DNA of 64,000 bases from the NCBI RefSeq assembly GCF_040939455.1, contig NC_134129.1, positions 19,232,001-19,296,000 on the forward strand. Reading direction: 5' to 3'. Both the position numbers and the translations under genes were made by a program. Source of the DNA: Microcebus murinus. Lineage: Eukaryota; Chordata; Mammalia; Primates; Cheirogaleidae. Below the pieces are notes generated by a model. It searched no databases. It was not told where the DNA came from and worked only from the letters and a program-made list of their open reading frames with translations. Within the stretch, counting starts at the first letter, position 1; each line of letters begins with the position of its first letter. Of this stretch, positions 13,183-25,390 are shown piece after piece.

Positions 13183-15041
13183 AAATTTATGATTTTTGAA
13201 CATCTCAACTGATACTTAAACAGGATTTTTTAAACAACAGGTGGAGAAAACCAGTGCTTAGATTGGCATTCTTAGGTGCAGCATTTTAAATGGGAAATTA
13301 GTGATATTAGTCTGTATTTTATAATAATAATAAAACCGTCTAATAATATTGGCTATTCATATCACTAATATTTAATAATTTTAATGATATCATGTATAAA
13401 TAGTAATTAGATAAGTGCATACCTGTATAAATATAATGCATATATAAATGATGATTTATTTACCACTTAATATTTATTTGACAATAGTATATCTTGATGC
13501 TTAAAATATATTTTACATATTTAACTATATTACTAATATATAAATAATATTGTTTTTTATATAGAACTAGATAAGGATATATCTTCAATAGTGAAAATGG
13601 GATGGATTTTTCACAATTTAAGTTCAGCTACATTCTTGGTGATTTTTGAAGTAATAAAAAAGTTGTATTCTCTAGACTATTTCATTTAGGGTAGAAGACT
13701 GTCCTAACGGTCCTGTGTTGTTTCTTTTTATATTGCTTGAACTGATTTATTTTTATTTTTTCCATGTTTGCCTTTGGGCGGAGGGCCTGCAAAGTCTATA
13801 CTCGAGAAATTTGAAGATGGGCAGTGTAGTTGCACTTTAGATGAATAAAGTTTGGGACGTATGTATTTTTCTGGTTAATCTTTCAATGGTTTCCAGGTCA
13901 GAAATCCATGTGTCAGCAGCATTTTATTTTATTGATATACTGTGTCAAAATTTTGGCTATTTTTCTCAGCCCGTATAAAAAGTCCATGTCTGTTTAACTT
14001 TCATCGTTTGTTGGAGTGTAGTTTCTTTCGACTTAAGAATTTGTTTTTTGGAGTGAGGGGGTGGGAGAAGCAAGAAACTGGAAAATTGTCAATTTAGAGT
14101 GTCACTGCAGTAGAAGCCCTCCAAGGCAATTGATCACCAGAGATTAGTCCACTTCTTAAAATGAACCACTTGCAGTTTTTTCCCCATTTTGTGCACTTTA
14201 ATATTTAATCATCCTTCTCATGCACAATTGATATCCTTTGATGAACACATGATATGTCTATTTGTGGCCATGCTGAGTGATATATACGGAATGTGTTTCC
14301 TAAAAGATAACCTCAGAATTGCCAACGAACAAACATTTATGCCAATCATTTTTCATTCTGTTTAGCGTAAGAACATATGCTGTTGGAGTATGAAGTGACG
14401 AGGAAACGCATGCCAATTTGTCTCATATTTTAAACATAATTTTAGTGCTCTATTAAAATTTAGGAGTCCAGTCAACTATCCTCAAATGTCATCCTCAAAA
14501 CACTGTCATTAACATTTAATACCATACTGCCTCTGCTTTTTATGATATAGCCAGGCAAGTGCAGTCATGAATTTATTTGTGTTTAGGGCATTGCTCCTTA
14601 TCTTTAAGCTGCACATTTTGTCTCTAATACAAATATTTTGACCTGCACGATGCTTTTATCTTTTCTCAAAAATAGCACTAAATGTGATTATTTGCTTCTG
14701 TTTGCATCTATTAAATGTTTTAATATTTAGTGACTTAGATGCTATGTTTCTTTTTAAAGAGACTCATAAAATGGGTTTGAATGTAGATTTGAATTTTAAG
14801 TCATTCTTATTTTATGTGCTCAATTTTTAAAGTATTTTCCATAAAACATTTAATTTTCATGGCTTTGAGATTTATTTACTTCAAAATTGAGGATCAGAAC
14901 ATTTTATAAACATTTACATTAGAAAGAATTTAAGATCAGGTTAAAATAATTTTTAATAAACTCAGCATTGGATTCAATATTTAGACAATGAAACCACTGA
15001 TTATAATAAGTTGCAAGATTCACATCTTAAGATAATCTTGA

Positions 15042-15369
15042 GGCCAGACGCAGTGGCTCATGCCTATAATCCTAGCACTCTGGGAGGCCTAGGCAGGAGA
15101 TTGCTCAAGGTCAGGAGTTCGAAACCAGCCTGAGCAAGAGCGAGACCCCGTCTCTACTAAAAATACAAAGAAATTAATTGGCCAACTAAAAATATATAGA
15201 AACAGCCGGGCGTGGTGGCACATGCCTGTAGTCCCAGCTACTCGGGAGGCTGAGGCAGGAGGATCGCTTAAGCCCAGGAATTTGAGGTTGCTGTGAACGA
15301 GGCTGACGCCACGGCACTCACTCTAGCCTGGGCAACAGAGTGAGACTCTGTCTCAAAAAAAAAAAAAAA
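15042..15369 (+). mobile_element. Alu SINE (strepsirrhine dimer)
   Basis: A full dimer starts GGCCAGACGCAGTGGCTCAT and ends in A17. The flanking 13 bp repeat is AAGATAATCTTGA at 15029-15041 and AAGATAACCTTGA at 15370-15382, with one mismatch. Confidence 0.95.
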
Positions 15370-15644
15370 AAGATAACCTTGAAATACGCAGAAGTTCTGA
15401 AAGATCAAGAATTACAAACACTGCAATCTTCATTACTATCTTACTTGCCATTTTACTCAAGCATTCATTAATTTTTGAGTAAAATTTTTGATAATTTCCA
15501 GGCTTTCATTCTTGTTGCCATGATTATGGTTTGTGTGTTTATTTTAGCATGCATTTTATAATCAATTGTGATATGTCCTGATCAGCAATCAGCAGTAACA
15601 GTTGCACCAAGGACAATAAATATTACCTATTGGCAGCTGAATAT

Positions 15645-16242
<598 letters not shown>

Positions 16243-16730
16243 TTAAATATTATTCAGAACCTAGTATCAAAAACATTAATTTGACATGTGTTCCAAATAA
16301 CCCTGATAATAATAGTAGCTACTGTTACTAGGCAAGACGGTGTACTGATCATTTTACGTAAGTTATGGGATATACCCTTCACAGCTGTCACAGAATTAAG
16401 TGCTAATATAATTGCAGCTCTAAAAATAGCTCCATGGGCAAAAATGATTAGAGATTTGAACACTAATTAATTGTTCCCAAACCTGAGTTTTGAAGTCCTG
16501 CAATGTCCTTTCTCCCCAATAGGATGCCTTTCACTTACCCACTATTACAAACCCGAAATACTTTTTGTCTATTAATAGCTTCTCAAACCTTTTACATTAT
16601 CAAAATGTCTTGTTTGCTGTTTATTCTGATTTTCCTAAAATAAATAACATAACATATAATAGCAAACAGATATACTTATAGCGTTATAAATGTTTTAGTA
16701 TAAAATATCACAGAAATATACTGTTCATTC

Positions 16731-17061
<331 letters not shown>

Positions 17062-17330
17062 ATACTGTTCATTCTTTTTAGAATTATATTATTTTGTTTA
17101 TGGTATTTTGGTAGATGAACTTTCTAAAGGTATAAAATATATTTTATATTTCAGAGGAATTTATTTTCTGTATAATTTTTGGAATGTAAAAAAAGTGTTA
17201 TGTTAGGAAGTGAATTATAATCTATAATCATGTTAAAATTATAAATACTTGATTTCTGTGGAAACTGAAATCATTTTCATTGCATATGAGCCTTCTAGAG
17301 TTTGCCTGGAGGGGGGGAGAATTGATCTTT

Positions 17331-17799
17331 TTTTCTTTCTTTCTTTCTTTTTTTTATTTAGGCATATTATGGGGGTACAGATTTTAAAGTTTCAATAAAT
17401 GCCCTTTCCCCCCTCCCCTCCACAAGTCTGAGTCTCCATCATGACCATCCCCCAGACGGTGCACCTCTCACTCATTATGTGTGTATATACCCGCCCCCTC
17501 CCCCCTCCCACTTGCCCAATACCCTATTACTGTAGTACCTATGTGTCCACTTAGGTGCTGCTCAGTTAATACCAGTTTGCTGGTGAGTACATGTGGTGCT
17601 TGTTTTTCCATTCTTGGGATACTTCACTTAATAGAATGGGTTCCAGCTCTAGCCAGGAAAATACAAGAGGTGCTGTATCACCATTGTTTCTTAGAGCTGA
17701 ATAGTGCTCCATGGTGTACATACGACGAGAAACACCGCCAGACAGAGTGTCTCTGCAGAAAAGACATATTCTAGCAGAAATTAGAAGAAAGAAGCAAGA
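17331..17799 (-). mobile_element. L1 LINE 3' end, antisense, next to the last-exon acceptor
   Basis: On the minus strand this is the end of ORF2 and the 3' UTR of a strepsirrhine L1. The reverse complement reads as the C-terminal ORF2 segment (MEHYSALRNN..., SWLELEPILLSEVS, WKNKHHMY), then a G-rich 3' UTR, then TACCCCCATAATATGCCTAAA and an A/G-rich tail at 17331-17357. The 11 bp target duplication AATTGATCTTT is at 17320-17330 and 17800-17810. The outer 78 bases, 17722-17799, do not match the expected upstream ORF2 sequence and may be a rearranged 5' end. Confidence 0.9.
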
Positions 17800-17873
17800 A
17801 ATTGATCTTTCTTTATGCTACTTTTTTTTTTTTTTTTTTTTTGTCTCAAAAACTCTCTTATTGTTCCATTCAG
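17800..17873 (+). promoter_or_regulatory. GABRG1: 3' splice-site region of the last GABRG1 exon
   Basis: The acceptor TTGTTCCATTCAG ends at 17873. Upstream come ACTCTCTTATTG, a GTCTCAAAA break and a run of about 21 T at 17822-17842. Branch-point candidates are the A in TATGCTAC near 17820, or one inside the L1 sequence before 17800, because the L1 target duplication ends at 17810. Only 63 bp of non-L1 intron remain between that duplication and the exon. Confidence 0.7.
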
Positions 17874-18143
17874 ACGTCCTCTGGCCTGCATCCCGGGTCC
17901 ACTCTGATTCCGATGAGCAGCATTTCTGTGCCGCAGGGCGACGGGGATTATGGGTACCAGTGTCTGGAGGGCAAAGACTGTACCAGCTTCTTCTGTTGCT
18001 TTGAAGACTGCAGAACAGGGTCGTGGCGGGAAGGAAGGATACACATCCGCATTGCCAAAATCGACTCTTATTCCAGGATATTTTTTCCAACGGCTTTCGC
18101 CCTGTTCAATCTGGTCTACTGGGTTGGCTACCTTTACTTATAA
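17874..18143 (+). CDS. GABRG1: GABRG1 last coding exon (M3-M4 loop, M4, stop)
   Basis: This exon encodes 89 residues and a TAA stop. It starts in phase 0 with [14 protein letters not shown], joining the AS that ends the exon at 4738-4949. The cytoplasmic loop follows, with [11 protein letters not shown] and the cysteine cluster FFCCFEDC. In the related gamma-2 subunit, cysteines in this region are palmitoylated and support synaptic clustering, so the same is likely here. Next come [20 protein letters not shown] and the M4 helix [15 protein letters not shown], which ends exactly at the C-terminus as in the family. [20 protein letters not shown] and [11 protein letters not shown] point to gamma-1. 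Compared with my memory of the human protein, the first three residues and the acidic stretch before YGYQC (GDGD here) differ slightly. The frame is intact. Confidence 0.97.
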   Translation, partial: TSSGLHPGSTLIPMSSISVPQGDGDYGYQCLEGKDCTSFFCCFEDCRTGSWREGRIHIRIAKIDSYSRIFFPTAFALFNLVYWVGYLYL

Positions 18144-19257
18144 TTTCCACTTGGTGGGCAAAAATCGTTAAGTGTGACTAAACCCAATGTTAATCTTTTA
18201 TAAGATGACGTTTAAAAATTTAAAATGCAGAGAGAATCCAATGGTTAAAATGTGAATAGTATTGCAGTTATTTTTAAGACCTTCATGGGTAAATAAATTA
18301 GCAGCTTTCAGGTTAATTGACATGAAACTGGTACAAAATCCAGTATATTAAAATACGATGATATATATTTACTTTAGTTTTCTTTACTTAGATCCTATTG
18401 TGAGTTTGAATTTGTAATTTCTATGATTCATATTTTAAAGATGGGATGATTTTAACATATATTTCGTTTAAGTATAATCTATCATCTGTCATGTGAGACC
18501 AATGTTTAATATTTATGTAGTAATTTTTTACCTAGAAAAGATTGTTAATTTGATTTTTTTTTTTTTTTTTTTGCTTTTGATTAGTATGCCCCATTTGGAA
18601 TACAGTTAGTTAAAAACATAATGCCATGATTTTCTTGGTTTTTATTTCCAAGATGTTTTACTCCCAAGAAGAAATTGATATATTTTTTAATTATAAGTTA
18701 TAGAAGACTTATGAAAAGGCCAATTTTACCTGTCTTTTAATCCAGTCCATTTCCTGACACAATATTAAATAGAACTCTAGTGACGTTTACTTTGGTGATT
18801 TGTAAACTTGATGGAAAACACCAAAGTCATTTTCTTTTTAAATAGATGGGTGAAAAAAAATCAAGAAAATTGTTAGGTTGAACCATTTTATTCTCCGCCC
18901 ATAGCATTTATAAAGTATGAAGAGGTTAACACTGAAATGTTAAAATTTGTCAACACAAATTAAATGCAGAGATAAATTATTATTTTTTTCTTTATGTTCT
19001 ACAAGATTGTGACAGTCTATAAATTAACAAAAACACTGAGAAACAGTGTTGTATTTACTCATGGAGTGAAAGAATTATTACCTGGCAAACTGAGTTGCAG
19101 GTCATGTTGAGAATATGGTCTTAACTATGGACTATTCATATGTTTTAGGCTGGTAATATCTGAGGGACAGTTTTAGGCCTCTGTCACTTATTGCTTCTTC
19201 CAGTTTCAAAGTTCTAAACCTCGTCAGTTTTTATTTTTAATTTTTTTTTTATTTATT

Positions 19258-19590
19258 CATTTTTTTTTTTTTTTAGAGATGAGGTCTTTCTCTGTTGCCC
19301 AGGCTGGGTTTCAGTGGCTCAACCTTAGCTCACTGCAGACTCAAACTCGTGGGCAAAAGTGATCCTCCATCCTTAGTCTCCTGGATAGCTGGGACTACCA
19401 GTGTGTGCCAACAAGTCTGGCCAATTTTCTTTTTTCTTCTTCTTCTTTTTTAAGAGAAGGAGTCTCACTCTGCTGCTCAGGCATGATCAGAACTCACTGG
19501 TAACTTTGAACTCCTGGCTGCAGGCAATCCTCCTGTGTCAGTCTCCTGAGTAGCTGAGACCACAGGCAGGAGCCGCCGTGCTCAGCCCAG
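19258..19590 (-). mobile_element. Old Alu (AluJ-like) dimer, antisense
   Basis: Two arms are visible on the minus strand: GAGATGAGGTCTTTCTCTGT...CTGGCC and AAGGAGTCTCACTCTGCTGC...GTGCTCAGCC, separated by a T/C-rich linker. It is much more diverged than the other Alus and lacks the strepsirrhine linker, which suggests an insertion from early primate evolution. Confidence 0.8.
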
Positions 19591-22354
19591 TCAGATGAAC
19601 AACAACACTATAAATCGTTATAATATTCTTTTTCTCTACAAAATGGGGGAAGCCTCAAAAATCATGTTAATGGTGGAGTTTTTTTCAGAGGCATCTTTAA
19701 TGAACAAGAGCGTTGGGAGAGCTCTCCAAATTCTTAGAGACAGGAGTAAAGTCCAAATAAACTCTCACTGTAGATAAAGCCTATCAGTTAATAGTTTTTT
19801 AAATGTCTGGTTTTTTTTGTTGTTAAGGAGAAAGTTAAATGTAGCCTTCAGTCCTGATAGTCCTGTGAGTAGTTTGACATATCAGTTGTTTATAGGAACT
19901 CCATATTCATGACCTAATTTTTGGAGAATCACCAAGATCGGCTTGAGGATAACCTTTAAAATGTATTTCCATTGCCAAGAGCAATTATAGTGATGAAGAA
20001 TTTTATGATCAAGGCCTGTCTTGAGGGTTGAGAAGGAAGCTATCACCTGTGCATTTTGATATTCTAGTTTTAATGGGATAATTATCCCACACGGTTAGCA
20101 AATACCTGAGTGAGGCTCCGACGTGGTTATATGTCTGCTTTTGGAATATGTAGGGCTGTTTTTGTTGTGATTTATAGATAGTTTACCGTGTGTTTCCAGT
20201 TAAATCTGACTTTTTTTTTTTGTCACTTTGTCTATAAACTTCTGAAAAACGTAAACACGAATTGAACAATAATGCCCAATATCCACCGACACTGCTTTTT
20301 ATTGAATGGAGAGCCAAATGAAACTTTGGCCATGTATATATTCATTTTCAGGTTATTCACGCATTGATTTTTATAATATTGCGCATTGATGGATATTCTC
20401 AAGGTGAACATTCATTTAGAGGAAAATTTAAAAAAATAACATACTCGTGAAGAATAAAAGACAGCTAAAACGTGGCGTGGCTATTTCCGTGTCTTAAACC
20501 TATATCCTGGTCTTTATCACAAGGCAGGGGACTCTTTCCAGTGTAACTGAGCATGACTTTAAAAAAAAAAAAAAAGGTACTTAAAAATGCTTGATATAAA
20601 TAGCCTTGATTTTATCATTGGTGTTTCATTAACTTGGCTTTAAATGTTGACAATATTTCCAAGTGGAAATAAACTTGATAAAAATATGAAAGATGTTTTT
20701 CTATAAACATTCCTTATACATGCCATTAAAACAAGCACTTGGTTTTCAAAGCAAGTGGTATTTTGAGCAGCTTTATTTAAGTATACAGATCAGAAAGAGC
20801 AGTGTAGAAATCTTATTAATTTCTAAAAATAAGAATGAAAAGGTAAAAATGCACCAAGCTTTTTTTTTTTTTTAAGAAATCAAATAGAGCTTATTTTCAA
20901 AGGGGATGTACTAAACTACTTGTTCCTCTCTTCTTTCAAGTATTAGGCTTAACCATCTTGAGGAATAATTTTTTTTTTAAAAAAAAAATCCTCCTCTTTC
21001 TCCAGGTGAATTATGTTTTAATTTATTGGATTCACCAGGACTTGAATTTCCTGGATGCTTTAAATGTTTTTTTAACACTAACAGACCAAAAAAAGTGGAT
21101 ATAAACTAGAGCAGAAGGATTTCGGAGCAGCTGAAAAAATATTAATTTACATATAGACTCTTTCTCTAAATATCTGACCAGGGTCTTGAGGTTCTGAGAA
21201 GGAGAAGAGTGGTGGGAATAATTTTATTCTCTTGGATTTGTGGTAATATTTTATTTATCCTTGAATTGCATGGACCAAATTAGGCTCGCTTGAAAGTAAT
21301 TCCTATAATGCCAAGTGGTTTCCAAGAAAAAGAAAAAAAAGTGCATAGATGACCTGAGTATTCAGTAAGGAAGGGGGAAATTCCTCCAGTAAATCTAACT
21401 AAATATAAAGTTTTGATGCAAGTAAGAGTGAGACAATTGGTTGGGTGCATTTTAAGTTAAAGACAGATTTCATTAAGAGTTTGTGAAACTGACCAACTTC
21501 AGATCAAAGCACAGTAAATGTGTGTAAATATAAAGGCAATCATTTTCTTTTCCATTTGTGTTCCCATATTCTAGCATTAATATATCATCATAAAATAGAC
21601 CATATTTTTCCTAAAGAACAAGAATAAAATTGATGGCTGCATTCTTGCCAAATGATTCAGCATCAGAAAGAAGGGCTGATAATACACACCAAGGATCCCA
21701 TATTGGTAAATATGAAGTGTATCCCAAGTCAATATGTTGTGACAAAATACCCAGTGTACTTTGATTATACAACAGAAGAGCTTTAGAGATAAGAAGATTT
21801 TTTGGTAAAATTGAAATTAATAACCGGTAATTAAATAAACGTGACAAATGAGTAAATACACACATAAAATTATCAAAGTTCTATGCCAGTGCCTACTTTC
21901 ATTCTTGCAAAATTTCCCGCAAGACGCCACGCTCAAAATTATTTAATTGGTCTTAACACTAGGTTTGAAGTGATACAATGACTTAGCATTTATCTCACTA
22001 GACACATTTTGAAAATAATTTCTAACCGAGCGATTTTTCTTTACATTATCAAATTTACTCAGCTTCTCATTATCATACCATATGAGCTTAGACATGCTAG
22101 ACATGCTTGGTATTATGTTTTTGTTGATCATTCTTTGCTGTTTTTGTTTGTTTGTTTGTTGTTGTTTTGTGTTTTTTTTTTACTGCTAAGGAGGCCTTGG
22201 CAAGCCTCTGTGCAGTTACTAAAGCTATTACCAAGTATTTGTCAAAGACATTCCAAATGCAGTTTCCAAACACCATTGGCCACATGACTCCAGTTATCAT
22301 AGGGTCAGGTCAGTTCTGCCCTTTCGTGTTTGCATTTTGGAAACAAGGTGACCT

Positions 22355-22460
22355 AATTCAAATATTTATGCAGTGCTTTCTATGTACAAGGTACTGTTCT
22401 GGATACCATAGGGAATGTAAAGATGAATTCTCACAGAATGTATAATTGAGTCAGATAGGA
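22355..22460 (-). mobile_element. Possible L2 3' fragment, antisense
   Basis: The sequence 'gcagtgctttctatgtacaaggtactgttctggataccatagggaatgtaaagatgaattctcac' resembles the reverse-complement L2 3' end (aggcactgttctaggcgctggggatac). Confidence 0.45.
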
Positions 22461-23382
22461 GGAATAATTATAAAATTTAAGAGAGGGAGGGTAACTCTGG
22501 GAAGATTTCGTGGAGAATATGTGTATGTAGACGGGAGTCTGAGGATTCGATAGGTGAGGGAATCAGAGATCACAATTTCCAGTTGGGTGGACCGCTTTAA
22601 TAATCAGAAGCAGCCAATCTGTGAGCAATAGATAAATTGGAAAAAAAAAAGAAAGAAAATTATACGAAAAATTTTTTGATATTATTTTTTAAAAATTTTT
22701 TAAAAAATGAAAAAATAAACAGAAGCCCTGGCAAAAATAAAAACGCCACTTTCATTCAAAGACAATCAAAGGTGACGTTAGAGAGCTAGACCGAGAGGCA
22801 AGAATATGAAATTCAGGTGATAGTATAAATTCATGAAGCATTCACAGAAATACTTGAGTACAAAGGCGCCATTAACAAAACTGCAGGAGTTTCATCTCAT
22901 TGGAGTGTGATGTTTGCAGTGAGACAAGCCAGTTGGGAAGCTACTATAATACAGGAGGCTGAGAGAGGGTAAAGATCAATACTCAGATAACAGAGGTCTT
23001 TAGTGGAGAGGGAGGCAAGAGAGCCCCGAATAAGAAATAAAGCTTTATCAAGCAATATACCTGAGAGACAAGGTGTGCTGGGCACCGGGAGTCCTGTATT
23101 ATTGAATAATACTTGTTTGTGTGTGAACAGAAGCTAAAACACTACTTGTGAATGTATTTCAATGTCATTTGCTGCTGTATTTTCATCAAATGCTTATTTT
23201 GTCCATTGATCTGTTTTTCCCACATAAAAGATATATGAAAAAAGATAACCTCTGAAGTGTAAATCAGAAGGTAGTCTATCCAGATTATCATTTTTAAAAA
23301 AAAAAACAAAAACCTGTTCCTTATTAAAAGAGCTTTCTCTTCAAATAGAGTCTTCTAGCTTTCTGAGGAATGAAAAAAAAGT

Positions 23383-23416
23383 GTGTGTGTGTGTATATAT
23401 ATATATATGTATATAG
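23383..23416. repeat. (GT)n(AT)n microsatellite
   Basis: A run of GT is followed directly by a run of AT, then GTATAT. Confidence 0.95.
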
Positions 23417-23847
23417 ACAAGGAGAGTAAGAGAGAACTGTGAATATAAATAGTTCATTATAGGATCAAACAAATCCAGGAAATTGATTTCCAATCATCAA
23501 ACAATTTTTGGAATATTTGTCTCAGAATAAGAGAATTTTTATTGTTAGACAATGGAATGTACCTGGACTCTTTGAATCTGTGAATAGTAAAGACTACGAT
23601 AGCTGGAATGCAGTTGAGCAAAAAGGGCTAATTAATGGACTTTTGAGACATGACTTACCTGGATGGGAATACTTTGGGTCTCGATAATTCACCGAAATAA
23701 CTGTCATTTGTGTCCACCAAGTGTACATAGTTACTTTGCATAACAAAGTTTTATGGCTTGTGAGTGTAACAGCTTTAGCCTCACCATAGCATTTGCAACT
23801 GTGTGGCACCTTGCAAAGTATTCTGTACTTTCGTGAACTGTGTCCAA

Positions 23848-23895
23848 AATAAACCCAGTGACTTGCTATGAAATAAAGAGTGACATTCTCTTAAA
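23848..23895 (+). terminator. GABRG1: Candidate distal GABRG1 poly(A) signals
   Basis: Two AATAAA hexamers lie at 23848-23853 and 23872-23877. The sequence after them includes ACATTCTCTTAAACTGTGTC and a T/G-rich element, which is a typical layout for cleavage about 15-25 bases after the second hexamer. They are the best-formed site after the stop codon, but use is inferred. Confidence 0.45.
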
Positions 23896-24448
23896 CTGTG
23901 TCTTTTTGGGTCATTTTTATACAGATGTGTCCCTTTACTCTTTCAGTGTGTACGATCATGACTTTAGAATTGAAGTTAATTTCTGACCCATGTCCATTCA
24001 CATTTTTCCAATTAAGAAAGTTCATTGAAGATTTCCTCCTCGATAGAGAACTTTGAAAAGGAATTTAACCACAAAAGTCAACGTAACTATAATTAATGTT
24101 TGCACGTGATTTTTTGCTGCTTAAGACTGTGATTTTTCTGGATTATTCTGGCCATTTGTGACTTTTTTACCCTAATCTGAACTGCAAATACCCTTCCTAA
24201 GGTATTCCAGTGAGAGCCACACATATTTATTTAGGATTAATGCTCACACCATTCCAAATATCCCATGTTACAAAAGAGTTCTATTCCACTTGCAGAAACA
24301 GTCACTGGAGGAAGAGTAAAAGCCAGAAAACCAGGAAAGGTGGCATCTTCCGCTTCACCCTTCTTTTAGGGGACTGACATATATTTTCCTAGTTTAAGAA
24401 TTAAATTTAGTAATGTACATGCTCTGCTCAGAGCATTTAAAAGTAATA

Positions 24449-25072
24449 TGTTCTGGACAAGGCCCCTGTTGCCTTGAGGCATAACAAAAACAAGGTGCTG
24501 CCTAGAGGCATAACAAAGGACCTGAGTTGCAAGTAGGCAAACTGAGCTGCCCCACCCCACGGCATTGGGGGTCTGGAGGCCACATGATAAACACCCCATA
24601 AGATGGCTGGTTAGTCAATCACGGGTAAGACCCCTCAAGGGATGGGCGACCTAAGCCAGGCACAGCCGCCAGGGTTCAGCCGAAGATCTTAGGGGGTCAC
24701 CCTAAGAGAAGCTGGGGATGAGAAATGCCCCCTGTGGCTGCCTTGCCTGTCCTTGCTAATCTCGGTCCATGATCTATGCCTGGAACCTAGAGCAACCACC
24801 TGTAGATTCCGAGTCAGGGGACATCTGCTTCCCTAAGGCTATTCCGGAATTTATAGCCATTGCTGCAATACCTGGGTGGTTACGTACAAAGAACTAACTT
24901 TAATTTTTTAGAGTATAAAAGTAAAACTGACCTGATGTATTACTACTCGAGTCAACTGTATGTGTGTCCGCATTTTTCTTTGTGTTCTGCATTTGTGTTT
25001 TGTGTTCTGTGTTCATCCTCCGTCCTGTAAACGGACCACGACACCCCTAGTCCTTCCTTCCCTGTCCCCACA
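24449..25072 (+). mobile_element. Solo LTR of an endogenous retrovirus (family not assigned)
   Basis: The segment can be bounded as TGTTCTGGACAAGG...CCCTGTCCCCACA, i.e. TG...CA ends. It has U3-R-U5 character: a GC-richer U3 with a 13 bp direct repeat (GAGGCATAACAAA near 24476 and 24506), a TATA box GAGTATAAAAGT at about 24911-24922, then a T/G-rich U5 with TGTGTTCTG repeats. No gag, pol or env sequence is adjacent, so it looks like a solo LTR. The target duplication is not clear (GTAATA before, GTATTA shortly after), so the ends are approximate. There is no intact viral gene. Confidence 0.65.
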
Positions 25073-25239
25073 GCACGGTATTAAAAAAAAGTAAAGTTTG
25101 TGATACTTTTTCAGGCCCGAAATATCAGATACGCTGTTATCATAAAAGGTTGGGCAGAACGGGTGAATCACAGTATCTTAAGCACCTGCTATGTGTCTGG
25201 AACTTTCAATTCTTGATACGTTAATAATTTAGTCTTTAT

Positions 25240-25377
25240 TTACTTATTTTTATTTTTAGTAGAGACGGGGATCTCTCTCTTGCTCAGGCTGGTCTCGAAC
25301 TCCTGACCTTGAGCAATGCGCCCGCCTCGGCCTCCCAGAGTGCTGGGATGACAGGCGTGAGCCACCAGCGCCTGGCC
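25240..25377 (-). mobile_element. Alu left-arm fragment, antisense
   Basis: The sequence from TTTAGTAGAGACGGGGATCT to CACCAGCGCCTGGCC is the left arm only. A degenerate flanking repeat (TAATTTAGTCTT before, TAATTGAGTCTT after at about 25379-25390) suggests it inserted as a truncated or monomeric copy. Confidence 0.85.
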
Positions 25378-25390
25378 GTAATTGAGTCTT

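Larger units (their letters stand above)
18144..23895 (+). other. GABRG1: Probable GABRG1 3' UTR
   Basis: This AT-rich interval after the stop codon has no coding exon. It has few recent transposons: the only clear SINE is an old antisense AluJ-like copy at 19258-19590, against one Alu per 1-2 kb in parts of the preceding intron. AATAAA motifs occur at 18292, 20668, 23848 and 23872. The downstream pair is followed by a GT/T-rich stretch (AACTGTGTCTTTTTGGGTC), as expected of a real poly(A) site. I infer a 3' UTR of up to about 5.75 kb, possibly with shorter isoforms. RNA data would be needed to fix the end. Confidence 0.45.

Noticed and set aside
17481..17774. 97-codon + frame just before the last GABRG1 exon
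   Set aside because: It is the complement of an L1 3' end, with no coding meaning.
24449..25072. Lentiviral origin of the LTR, since endogenous lentiviruses are known in some lemurs
   Set aside because: I see no diagnostic lentiviral LTR feature and no adjacent viral genes. I left the family unassigned.
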